A DNA stretch of 64,000 nucleotides from Melittangium boletus DSM 14713 (GTDB taxonomy: Bacteria; Myxococcota; Myxococcia; Myxococcales; Myxococcaceae). The translations under genes and the position numbers were made by a program. Each line of letters begins with the position of its first letter. Positions within the stretch are counted from its first letter, which is position 1. The stretch covers positions 8,995,765 to 9,059,764 of the forward strand of contig NZ_CP022163.1 of NCBI RefSeq assembly GCF_002305855.1, given 5' to 3'. This document shows, in pieces, positions 24,097 through 32,104 of the stretch. The notes under the pieces are model-generated. The model saw only the letters and a program-made list of their open reading frames with translations, did not search any database and was not told where the DNA came from.

Positions 24097-25344
24097 TCAG
24101 TAGGACAGACCATGCTTGGCGGCCTTGGCCTTCACGCCGCGCATGACGTTGGCGTCGAACGCGTCTTCCTTCTCCGCCACGTTCTTCGCGCGCCAGGTGT
24201 CGCGCGCCGCCGCGAGCGAGGCCGCCTTCTCCTCCAGCGCCTTGCGCTCCTGGGCCAGCTGCTTCACCTTCGCCTCCCGCTCCTTCGCGTCCAGCGCGCG
24301 CAGCTCCGGCGGCAGCTCGTCGTCCTTCACGCTCGCGAGGGCCTCGGGCTTCGCCGTCAGGTCCACCGCTCCACCCACCACCACGGGCGCGCTGCTCACC
24401 GCCGCCGGGGCCGCCTTGCCCACCCCTCGCGTCGTCTTCAGGAACTGGATGCGCTCGGCCGCCGCCTCCGGCGCCAACTCCGCCACCTGCGCCGCCCGCG
24501 CGCGGTTCTCCTCTCGCGCCTCGCGCTTGCCCGCGTACACCACCTTGCTCGCCAGCTCCGCGTTCACCTTCGACAGCTCGTCATCGTAGGGCGTCGCCAC
24601 CGCCACCATGCCTCCGGTCTGGGACAAGGACTCGTAGCGCCCGTCCGTCGTCTTCGCGGCGTACTTCCAATGCGTCTCCGTCTCCGCGTCTCCGCCACAG
24701 CGCACCGTGTTCACCACGATGTGCTTCTCCGCCGCCTTCTTCACCCAGTGCTTGAAGTTCCAGTTGTCCTGGCGCTCGGCCGGGGGCGCGTCCCCCACCA
24801 GGAAGAGCAGCTTCATCGTCTCGCGCTTCTCATCCCAGGACAGCTTGGACACCGCCTCGCCGAGCCCCTGCCCCACATGCTCCGGCGTGTCCCCGCCGCC
24901 GTCCGCGTCCAGCTTGCGCAATTGCGTGAACAGGCTGTCCAGGTCCTCCGTGAGCTCGAAGCGCTTGGTGACGTACGTGTCGCCCACGTCCCGGTAGGCC
25001 ACCAGTCCCACGCGCACCCGGGGCGTGGGCTTGCCCTGGGCGATGCGCGACGCGATGGAGAAGATCTTCTGCTTGGCCCCCTCAAGCAGTCCGCTCATCG
25101 AGCCCGTGGTGTCCAGGACGAAGACCAGATCGATCCGGGGCCGCTCCTGCTGGGACACGGGCGCGGGCGGAGGCGAGGGCTCGGCCTTCGGGGGAGGCGG
25201 AGCCTGGGTGGGCGCCGGCGCGGCCTGGCGGGGCGACGCCGGAGGAGGCGGAGCTTCCGTCTCCGCGAAGGCGAGGGGCAGAGCGAACGCGGAAAGGGCG
25301 AGCGCGGCCCCGGCGAGGGGGCGCGAGAAGGTCTTCAAGGTCAT
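24097..25344 (-). CDS. von Willebrand factor type A domain protein
   Basis: About 415 aa, secreted. A signal peptide (AGAALALSAFALPLAFA) is followed by a Pro-rich linker and a VWA domain at about 60-240, with an intact MIDAS start RIDLVFVLDTTGSMSGL (DxTxS) and the later Thr/Asp region (LDADGGGDTPEHVGQG). The C-terminal third is charged and coiled-coil-like (KEREAKVKQLAQERKALEEK). A metal-dependent binding role in the periplasm or at the surface is expected. The start at 25344 is set by the signal peptide although no ribosome site is evident; a GTG at 25407 is the alternative. Confidence 0.8.
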   Translation of the reverse strand: MTLKTFSRPLAGAALALSAFALPLAFAETEAPPPPASPRQAAPAPTQAPPPPKAEPSPPPAPVSQQERPRIDLVFVLDTTGSMSGLLEGAKQKIFSIASRIAQGKPTPRVRVGLVAYRDVGDTYVTKRFELTEDLDSLFTQLRKLDADGGGDTPEHVGQGLGEAVSKLSWDEKRETMKLLFLVGDAPPAERQDNWNFKHWVKKAAEKHIVVNTVRCGGDAETETHWKYAAKTTDGRYESLSQTGGMVAVATPYDDELSKVNAELASKVVYAGKREAREENRARAAQVAELAPEAAAERIQFLKTTRGVGKAAPAAVSSAPVVVGGAVDLTAKPEALASVKDDELPPELRALDAKEREAKVKQLAQERKALEEKAASLAAARDTWRAKNVAEKEDAFDANVMRGVKAKAAKHGLSY

Positions 25345-25477
25345 GGGAGGAGTCCGAGGCGAGTGCCGCGCGGGAAGCCCCGCGCGAGGTTGGACGCTGT
25401 AACGCACGAGCCGCCCGCCGGGTTTAACGCCGGTTGACGGAAAAACACCCTGGGTTTATAGGTTGTTCAACCAACTT

Positions 25478-26701
25478 ATGAAGACCTCGCTGACGACGCC
25501 CTGGAAGCTCGGCCTGCTCACGAGCCTCTACCTCTCGCAGGGGTTGCCCTTCGGCTTCTTCACCCAGGCGCTCCCGGTGCTGCTGCGCGAGCGGGGCCTG
25601 TCACTGCCCGCCATCGGCCTGACGCACCTGCTCGCCCTGCCCTGGGCGCTCAAGTTCCTCTGGGCGCCGTGGATGGATCGGTATGGCTCGGCGCGCTGGG
25701 GGCGGCGGCGCGGCTACATCCTCCCGTTGCAGCTGCTGTCGGCGGCGCTGCTCCTGGCGCTGGCCCTTCCCGAGGGCAGCGTGAGCATGGCGGCGCTGAT
25801 GGGGGCGGTGCTGCTCGTCAACCTGCTGGCGGCCACGCAGGACGTGGCCACGGATGGGCTCGCGGTGGAGCTGCTCACGCCCCCGGAGCGCGGCTGGGGC
25901 AATGGCATCCAGGTGGCGGGCTACCGCGTGGGGATGATCCTCGGCGGCGGGTTGATGCTGCTGGTGTTCGCGCGCCTGGGCTGGCGCCCCACCCTGCTGA
26001 GCCTGGGCGCGCTGTTGCTCGTGGCCACGGTGCCGGTGGCGCTCTTCCGCGAGCCCGCCCCGGCCGAGCGCTCCCGCGACACCTCGAGCCCCTGGCGCTG
26101 GCTCGGCGAGTCCCTGCTGCACTGGCGCCACCGTCCCGGCGTGGGCGCGTGGTTCACCCTGCTCGTGCTCTTCAAGGCGGGCGAGAGCCTGGCCACGGGC
26201 ATGGTGCGCACCTTCCTCGTCGACGTGGGCCTGGGCCTGGCGCAGGTGGGCTGGATGCTCGGGTTCCTGGGCTTCACCACGGGGCTGCTCGGGGCGGTCG
26301 CGGGCGGCGCGCTCGTGCACCGGCTGGGGCAGCGGCGCGCGCTGCTCGTCTTCGGCACCCTTCAGGCCGTGTCCGTGGGCCTCTATGCCCTGGCCGCGCG
26401 GGGGGCCTCCCCCCTCCCGGTGCTCGCGTTCGTCTGCGGCGTGGAGCACCTGGCGAGCGGCATGGCCACCGCCGCGCTCTTCACGGGGATGATGGACGTC
26501 TGCCGCCCGGAGCACGCCGCGTCCGACTACACGGTGCAGGCCTCGCTCGTGGTGCTGGCCACCGGGGGCGCGGCGGCGGTGAGCGGATGGAGCGCCCAGG
26601 CGCTCGGCTACGCGGGGCACTTCACGCTCGCGGCGGCGGTGTGCGCCCTGGCGGTGGTGTGGGTGGCGCTCACCGTTCGCGAAAAAGAATCGCGGTGGTA
26701 G
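25478..26701 (+). CDS. AmpG-like MFS transporter
   Basis: About 407 aa with 12 predicted membrane helices. The start SLYLSQGLPFGFFTQALPVL, followed by LPWALKFLWAPWMDRYG, is the hallmark of AmpG-type permeases, which import anhydromuropeptides for recycling or, in homologues, siderophores or CoA-like compounds. The loop TQDVATDGLAVELL is conserved in AmpG. A TTG at 25463 in a small palindrome (GGTTGTTCAACC) is an alternative start; ATG 25478 is preferred. It is divergent from the VWA gene. Substrate not determined. Confidence 0.8.
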   Translation: MKTSLTTPWKLGLLTSLYLSQGLPFGFFTQALPVLLRERGLSLPAIGLTHLLALPWALKFLWAPWMDRYGSARWGRRRGYILPLQLLSAALLLALALPEGSVSMAALMGAVLLVNLLAATQDVATDGLAVELLTPPERGWGNGIQVAGYRVGMILGGGLMLLVFARLGWRPTLLSLGALLLVATVPVALFREPAPAERSRDTSSPWRWLGESLLHWRHRPGVGAWFTLLVLFKAGESLATGMVRTFLVDVGLGLAQVGWMLGFLGFTTGLLGAVAGGALVHRLGQRRALLVFGTLQAVSVGLYALAARGASPLPVLAFVCGVEHLASGMATAALFTGMMDVCRPEHAASDYTVQASLVVLATGGAAAVSGWSAQALGYAGHFTLAAAVCALAVVWVALTVREKESRW

Positions 26702-26759
26702 TGACACTTCCCCGCGGCACCGGTGTTCCACCTGGCCGAACGAGGGAGGCGCGAGTCCG

Positions 26760-27239
26760 TTGGCCATCGACGTGGAGGCGTATTACCGCCGATATGGGCC
26801 CCAGGTGCTTCGGCGCTGCCGCTTCCTCTTGCGCGATGAGGAAAGGGCCGTGGATGCCATGCACGACGTATTCGTCCAATTGCTACGCCACCAGGGCGCG
26901 CTGGAGAACAGCGCCCCGTCGAGCCTGCTGCATCGGATCGCCACGCGGGTGTGCCTCAACCGGCTGAGGGGCGCGCGCCGCCGTCCCGAGGACGCCGAGG
27001 ACGACCTGGTGCTGCGCATCGCCGCTTCCGAGGACGCCGAGGCCCGCACCCTGGCGCGCGGCGCCCTGGACTGGCTCTTCGGCCGGGTGCCCGCCTCCAG
27101 CCGGGACATCGCCGTGCTGCACCTGGTGGATGGAATGACCCTGGAGGAGACGGCCCGCGAGGTGGGCCTGTCCGTCTCCGGGGTGCGCAAGCGGCTGCGC
27201 GCCCTGTCGTCCGCGCTGCGCGAACTGGAGGCCGCATGA
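26760..27239 (+). CDS. ECF-type RNA polymerase sigma factor
   Basis: A 159-aa sigma factor with region 2 (YGPQVLRRCRFLLRDEERAV, then DAMHDVFVQLLRH) and region 4 (PASSRDIAVLHLVDGMTLEE, then TAREVGLSVSGVRKRLRAL as HTH). It starts at TTG 26760 with AGGGAGG upstream. The gene is the first of a tightly overlapping three-gene operon: its stop overlaps the start of the DUF4384-like gene (ATGA), and that gene overlaps the caspase gene. It probably controls this operon in response to a signal passed by the second protein. Confidence 0.88.
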   Translation: MAIDVEAYYRRYGPQVLRRCRFLLRDEERAVDAMHDVFVQLLRHQGALENSAPSSLLHRIATRVCLNRLRGARRRPEDAEDDLVLRIAASEDAEARTLARGALDWLFGRVPASSRDIAVLHLVDGMTLEETAREVGLSVSGVRKRLRALSSALRELEAA

Positions 27240-28018
27240 GCACCCCCCACCGCACCCCCGATTGGCTGTTGGAGCGCATCGCCCTGGGGGAGCTGCCTCC
27301 GGACGAGCTGGCCGAGGCCCGTGCTCGGCTGGCCCGGGAACCCGACGGAGACGCCCGGCTCGCCGCGCTCGAGGCGGAGAACCAGGCACTCCTGGCGCGC
27401 AGGCCCCCCGCCGCCGTGGCCCGGGAGGTGGAAGTCCGCGCCCGGCGCGCGTCTCCCGAGCGCCGCCTGCTGCCCGCCCTCGCCCTGGTGCCCGTGCTGG
27501 CCGGCCTCGCCCTGCTGATGGTGCCTCCCGATCCGGCGCCCGTGGGCATGTCCGGAGGAGACTCCGCCCTGACCGAGGTGACGCGCGCCAAGGGCCTCCG
27601 GCCCCGGCTCCTCGTGCACCGAGATGGGGCGTCCGGCCCGGAGGAACTGGCCGAGAAAACTCTCGCCCAGGCGGGAGACGTGGTGCAGCTGTCCTACGTG
27701 GCCGGGGACGCGGCCTACGGCGCCATCCTCTCCGTGGATGGGCGGGGCGTCGTCACCCTCCATGCCCCCGAGAGCGGTGCGAGTGCCCTTCCGCTCTCCT
27801 CCTCCGGCGCCCATGCGCTGCCCCACGCCTATGCGTTGGACGACGCGCCCGCCTTCGAACGCTTCTTCTTCATCACCTCGGACCAGCCCTTCGCCCTGGA
27901 GCCCGTGCTCGCCGCCGCGCGCGATCTCGCCGCGTCGGATGACGCCCACCTCGTGCCGCTCGCCCTCCCTCCAGGCCTCGGGCAGACGTCCTTCACCCTC
28001 GAAAAGAGTGCCCCATGA
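27236..28018 (+). CDS. Membrane protein, probable anti-sigma/DUF4384-like
   Basis: A 260-aa protein. The N-terminus (PDWLLERIALGELPPDELAE) resembles the short helical cytoplasmic part of anti-sigma factors without the zinc-binding His/Cys. A single membrane helix follows (LLPALALVPVLAGLALLMV, about 80-98). An outer DUF4384-like beta domain comes last (LLVHRDGASGPEELAEKTLA, GDVVQLSYVAGDAAYGAILS, FFFITSDQPFALEPVL). Position between sigma factor and caspase with ATGA overlaps on both sides argues for a sigma-restraining sensor. The DUF4384 call is moderate; the anti-sigma role is inferred. Confidence 0.7.
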   Translation: MSTPHRTPDWLLERIALGELPPDELAEARARLAREPDGDARLAALEAENQALLARRPPAAVAREVEVRARRASPERRLLPALALVPVLAGLALLMVPPDPAPVGMSGGDSALTEVTRAKGLRPRLLVHRDGASGPEELAEKTLAQAGDVVQLSYVAGDAAYGAILSVDGRGVVTLHAPESGASALPLSSSGAHALPHAYALDDAPAFERFFFITSDQPFALEPVLAAARDLAASDDAHLVPLALPPGLGQTSFTLEKSAP

Positions 28019-30189
28019 TGACCCGAGTCCTGTTGCCGCTGTTGGCCGTCCTGGTGGCCGCCGAGGCCCCCGCGGCTCCCGCGCCCTCCCCCGTCGTCCG
28101 CCGCCTGGCGCTGCTCGTGGGCGTCAATGACGGAGGGCCCGAGCGCACGCGCCTGCGCTACGCCACGACGGATGCCCAATCCATCTCCAAGGTGCTGGGC
28201 GAGCTGGGCGGCGTCACTCCGGCGGATCGCGTCCTGCTCCTGGAAACCGGGCGGGAGGGGCTGATGGAGGGCTTCGCCCGGATGAAGGGCCTCGTCGAGT
28301 CCGCCCGGGCCTCGGGCGCGAGCCGCGTGGAAGTCCTCCTTTATTACTCGGGGCACTCGGACGACGAGGGCCTGCTGCTGCGCGGCGAGCGCGTGGACTA
28401 CGGCGAGCTGCGCCGCGCGTTGGCGGACTTGCGAGCGGACGTGCGCATCGCGGTGCTGGACTCGTGCGCCTCGGGGGCCTTCGCGCGCCGCAAGGGTGGC
28501 ACCCCCCGGCCCGCCTTCCTGGTGGACTCGGGCAGCCAGGTGTCGGGCCAGGCCATCCTCACCTCGTCCAGCGCGGACGAGGCCTCGCAGGAGTCGGATC
28601 GGCTGGGCGCCTCCTTCTTCACCCACCACCTCGTCTCGGGCCTGCGCGGCGCGGCGGACATGACGCGGGATGGGCGGGTGACGCTCAACGAGGCCTACCA
28701 GTTCGCCTTCCACGAGACGCTGGCGCGCACCGAGCGCACCCAGAAAGGCGCCCAGCACCCGGCCTACGACATCGAGATGGCGGGGACCGGGGAGCTGGTG
28801 ATGACGGACCTGCGCGCCACGTCCGCCACGCTCGTCCTGGCGGACACCCTGGAGGGGCGCCTCTTCGTGCGCGACGCGGCGGGGACGCTGGTGGTGGAGC
28901 TGCTGAAGGTCTCCGGACGGCCCACGCAGCTGGGACTCGCGCCGGGGCGCTACCAGGTGCGGCGCGAGCTGGACGGGAGTCTGTCCGAGGCGGCCTTCAC
29001 CCTCACCGAGGGCCAGGGCACGACCCTGTCGGCGGCGAACTTCGCCTCGGTGCCGGGCGAGGCCACGGTGTCGCGCGGAGGCCCGAAGGAGGCGCACGAG
29101 GTGGACACCTCCTCCCGTCGGCGCTTGTTGCTCAACCTGGGGCTCGTGCCGGGAGTGAGCACCAATGCGCTCCTGGCGGGAGATGAGCCGGTGGAGAACC
29201 GGCTGGCGCTCGGGGTGATGAACGACGGCACGGCCCTGAAGAAGGGCGTGGCCCTGGCCTTCATCTCCAACGTGTACGACGAGGAGCTGGAGGGGTTCTC
29301 GGGGGCATTGGCGCTGAACGTGGCGGGGCGTGACATGCGCGGCGTCCACTCGGCCCTGGCCCTCAACGTGGCGGCTGGATCGCTGACGGGCGCGCAACTG
29401 GCGGTGGGCGTGAACGTCACGGCCGGAAGCGTCCAGGGCGGCCAGTTCGCCGTGGGCGTGAACGTCGCGCGGGGAAAAGTCCGCGGCGTCCAGGGCACGG
29501 CGGGGTTGAACTGGGCGAGCGGTGCCTTCACGGGCCTCCAGGCGTCCTCGGGCATCAGCATCGCCCAGGGGGGCCTCGAGGGCGCGCAGGTGTCGCTGCT
29601 CAACGTGAGCGGAGACGTGACGGGCGCGCAGGTGGGACTCATCAACGTGGCCAGGCGGGTGAAGGGCACGCAGGTGGGGCTCATCAACGTGTCCGAGGAC
29701 ATCCAGGGCGTGCCCATCGGCCTGCTCTCCTTCGTCCAGAAGGGGCAGCTCCACCTGGAGGTCTGGTCGAGCGACATCCAGCTCCTCAACGCGGGCGTGA
29801 AGCTGGGCAGCAAGTACGTGTACACCACGCTGCAGGCGGGCGTGGGTCCCGACGATCGGCTGCAACGCTTCAGCCTGGGCCTGGGCTTCGGAGGCCACAT
29901 CCCGCTGGGGTCGCGCTTCTGGCTGGACCTGGACGCGGTGGGCAGCAACGTGCACGGATTCGAGCGGCCCTTCAACGGAGGGAACCTGCTGGTGCAGGGC
30001 CGGGCGATGCTCGGCTTCCAGATCTTCTCCCACCTCGCGGTGTTCGTCGCGCCCACCTACAACGCCTTCTTCGCGTTCTCCCCCGGGCAACAGCGCGAGC
30101 TGACCACGTTCGGCTCCCGCGTGGCCCAGGTGGATTCCGACGTCTCGGTGCGCTACTGGCCCGGCGCGCAGGCCGGTCTGCGCTTCTGA
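28015..30189 (+). CDS. Caspase-family (C14) protease with C-terminal repeat barrel
   Basis: A 724-aa exported protein. A signal peptide (residues 1-23) precedes a caspase/metacaspase p20-like domain: RRLALLVGVNDGGPERTRLR, the catalytic His in VLLYYSGHSDDEG and the catalytic Cys in RIAVLDSCASGAFAR. After about residue 300 come a linker (DTSSRRRLLLNLGLVPGVS) and at least eight repeats of about 20 residues built on xxGxQxALxVNVAxG (for example LTGAQLAVGVNVTAGSVQGG), ending with an outer-membrane-barrel-like region finishing in F. The start overlaps the previous gene. It should act in the periplasm or outer membrane; the target is unknown. Confidence 0.82.
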   Translation: MMTRVLLPLLAVLVAAEAPAAPAPSPVVRRLALLVGVNDGGPERTRLRYATTDAQSISKVLGELGGVTPADRVLLLETGREGLMEGFARMKGLVESARASGASRVEVLLYYSGHSDDEGLLLRGERVDYGELRRALADLRADVRIAVLDSCASGAFARRKGGTPRPAFLVDSGSQVSGQAILTSSSADEASQESDRLGASFFTHHLVSGLRGAADMTRDGRVTLNEAYQFAFHETLARTERTQKGAQHPAYDIEMAGTGELVMTDLRATSATLVLADTLEGRLFVRDAAGTLVVELLKVSGRPTQLGLAPGRYQVRRELDGSLSEAAFTLTEGQGTTLSAANFASVPGEATVSRGGPKEAHEVDTSSRRRLLLNLGLVPGVSTNALLAGDEPVENRLALGVMNDGTALKKGVALAFISNVYDEELEGFSGALALNVAGRDMRGVHSALALNVAAGSLTGAQLAVGVNVTAGSVQGGQFAVGVNVARGKVRGVQGTAGLNWASGAFTGLQASSGISIAQGGLEGAQVSLLNVSGDVTGAQVGLINVARRVKGTQVGLINVSEDIQGVPIGLLSFVQKGQLHLEVWSSDIQLLNAGVKLGSKYVYTTLQAGVGPDDRLQRFSLGLGFGGHIPLGSRFWLDLDAVGSNVHGFERPFNGGNLLVQGRAMLGFQIFSHLAVFVAPTYNAFFAFSPGQQRELTTFGSRVAQVDSDVSVRYWPGAQAGLRF

Positions 30190-30371
30190 CGAGACGATGT
30201 ATCCGGGGAATCCCGGGGCATTGACGCACTCGGACGCCACCGTCTAACGTGGCGCTCCGATGCACTCCGCGTACGCCCGCTGTCCGATGACTCCCTGTTG
30301 TCGTTGATCGCGGCGCGACGCGTCCATCCCCAGCACTGACGACCACTCCCGTCGAGCGAGGAATGCCCCCC

Positions 30372-31442
30372 ATGTCCATTGCCCGGATCGAGCCGTACGA
30401 CGACTACCTGCGCGTCCACTTCACCCCTGGTGAGGGAGCGCGCCACGCCGATTTCCACTGGTTCTGGCTGCGGCACAACTCGGATCTCGACCGCCATCCC
30501 GTCACCCAGGAGCGCATCGTCTGCTCCTCGGAGCTGCCCTTCGAGCCGAGTCCCCGCTCGGTGCGGCTCAGCGGGGACTCGGCCGCGGTGGAGATCGACT
30601 GGAGCGACCACGTCGAGGGACGCACGAGCCGCTATGACGCCCGCTGGCTGCGCGAGTACGCCTACGCGGCCGACCGGGCCCCCGCCCCGCCCCCGCCCTC
30701 GGACCCCGCCGCCATCACCCTCGACGCCTCGCGCCTGGAGGAGCCCCTGGGTCCGCTCGCCCTGCGCACGCTCCAGCGCGCCGGGGCCCTCATCGTGCGC
30801 GGGTATGGCACGGACACGGAATCCATCATCGACGTCTTCGGCCGCGAGGGACTGTCCGTCATCAGCACCCACTTCGGGCGCATCGAGGATCTGCGCACCG
30901 ACAACACGACCAACAGCAACACGGATCAGCTCGGGTACACGGACAGCTCCATCCAGTTGCACACGGATCAGCCCTTCCTGGAGCGGCCACCGCGCTATCA
31001 ATTGCTGCACAGCCAGCGGCCGGGCACCACGGGCGGAGAGAACTTCGTGGTGGATGGACTCGCGGCGGCCCACCACCTGGCGGAGATCGACCGGCACTCC
31101 TTCGATCTGCTGCGCACGGTGCCGGTGACCTTCCATCGCAAGCAGAAGTCCTTCGAGCGGGTGCTCGTCTCTCCCCTGCTGGACTTCGACGCGCCGGGCG
31201 GCTTCCGCATCCGCTACAGCTACTTCACCCTCGCGCCACACCGCCGGCCCTTCGCGGAGATGGAGGCTTGGTACCGGGCCTACAACCGCTTCGCGAAGCT
31301 CGTGCGGGACGAGCGGCACCAGTACCGCTTCCTCCTCCAGGCCGGTGACTTCCTGCTCTACGACAACTGGCGCATGCTCCATGCGCGCACGGCCTTCACC
31401 GGAGCCCGCTGGGTGCGCGGGGTGTACTTCGACGCGACGTGA
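30372..31442 (+). CDS. TauD/TfdA-family dioxygenase (GBBH-like)
   Basis: About 356 aa. The N-terminal 95 residues form a DUF971/GBBH-like domain (VHFTPGEGARHADFHWFWLR), followed by an Fe(II)/2-oxoglutarate oxygenase domain. Iron ligands: His and Asp in SSIQLHTDQPFLE and a distal His in LLYDNWRMLHARTAFTG, with the 2-oxoglutarate Arg nearby in GARWVRGVYFD. The layout is that of gamma-butyrobetaine or trimethyllysine hydroxylases and of related biosynthetic hydroxylases. ATG 30372 is chosen because AGGA lies at suitable distance; 30363 is possible. It converges on the immunity gene at 31461. Substrate unknown. Confidence 0.85.
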   Translation: MSIARIEPYDDYLRVHFTPGEGARHADFHWFWLRHNSDLDRHPVTQERIVCSSELPFEPSPRSVRLSGDSAAVEIDWSDHVEGRTSRYDARWLREYAYAADRAPAPPPPSDPAAITLDASRLEEPLGPLALRTLQRAGALIVRGYGTDTESIIDVFGREGLSVISTHFGRIEDLRTDNTTNSNTDQLGYTDSSIQLHTDQPFLERPPRYQLLHSQRPGTTGGENFVVDGLAAAHHLAEIDRHSFDLLRTVPVTFHRKQKSFERVLVSPLLDFDAPGGFRIRYSYFTLAPHRRPFAEMEAWYRAYNRFAKLVRDERHQYRFLLQAGDFLLYDNWRMLHARTAFTGARWVRGVYFDAT

Positions 31443-31460
31443 GCCGCACGGGGGCGGCCG

Positions 31461-32093
31461 TCAATAGACGATGCAGTCGAACTTCTCGATGACGGCTCGG
31501 AGCTCCTCGGAGGTGGTCTCGAAGCGCTCGGCCACGGAGGGAGCGTAATAGGTCAAGGCCTTGGTGGACGGCGGGTGGGTATGCAGATTGTCCACGACGA
31601 TGTCACCAAAGCTTCCCGGCCATTTGACGCTGCGTAGTTCGGGGGCTCGGCCAATGGGATCCAGGAAGGTGAAGCAGGGCCACTTGGGGAAGCGCAGGGT
31701 GTTGATGTCGCAGCCGTGAAACCGACACCCTGCCAGCCGGGCCTCGGAGAAGTCACAATCCTCAATGAACCCGTGCTGATACCACGGCAAGCTCATGTAT
31801 TCAGGCCAGTACCCGAAGTCGCACCCCGACAGGTGCCCCTTGAAGCAACAGCCCTTCAGGGACGAGGCCACCCAGCTCTGGTAATTCTTCAACTCCTGCT
31901 TCACCTCGAAGGTGCAGTCGATGAAGCGGGGCTGCTTGAGACTCAGGCGCCGAGCGGACACCTTCAGCACGAGGGTACAGTTCCTCAACGTCAGATTGGG
32001 GCCGAGGATGTAGTTTGCCTTCGTGTCCGTCAGCTCCAGCCGCTCGTTTTCGATTTCCCGGTCCTCGAAGACGACATTGCCGAGCGAATCCAT
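31461..32093 (-). CDS. Probable immunity protein, pentapeptide-repeat-like
   Basis: A 210-aa soluble protein with a beta-helix-like pattern of short repeats (LTLRNCTLVLKVSARRLSLK, FIDCTFEVKQ, LKGCCFKGHLSGCDFGYW, FIEDCDFSEARLAGCRFHGC, DINTLRF), as in pentapeptide-repeat proteins, and a different C-terminal 60 residues. It starts 11 bp after the stop of the SitA-like toxin, with AAAGGGG as ribosome site. This is the arrangement of the other two toxin-immunity pairs, so immunity to that toxin is inferred; it is unrelated to the Imm11 pair. Confidence 0.7.
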   Translation of the reverse strand: MDSLGNVVFEDREIENERLELTDTKANYILGPNLTLRNCTLVLKVSARRLSLKQPRFIDCTFEVKQELKNYQSWVASSLKGCCFKGHLSGCDFGYWPEYMSLPWYQHGFIEDCDFSEARLAGCRFHGCDINTLRFPKWPCFTFLDPIGRAPELRSVKWPGSFGDIVVDNLHTHPPSTKALTYYAPSVAERFETTSEELRAVIEKFDCIVY

Positions 32094-32104
32094 CGCCGCC
32101 CCTT

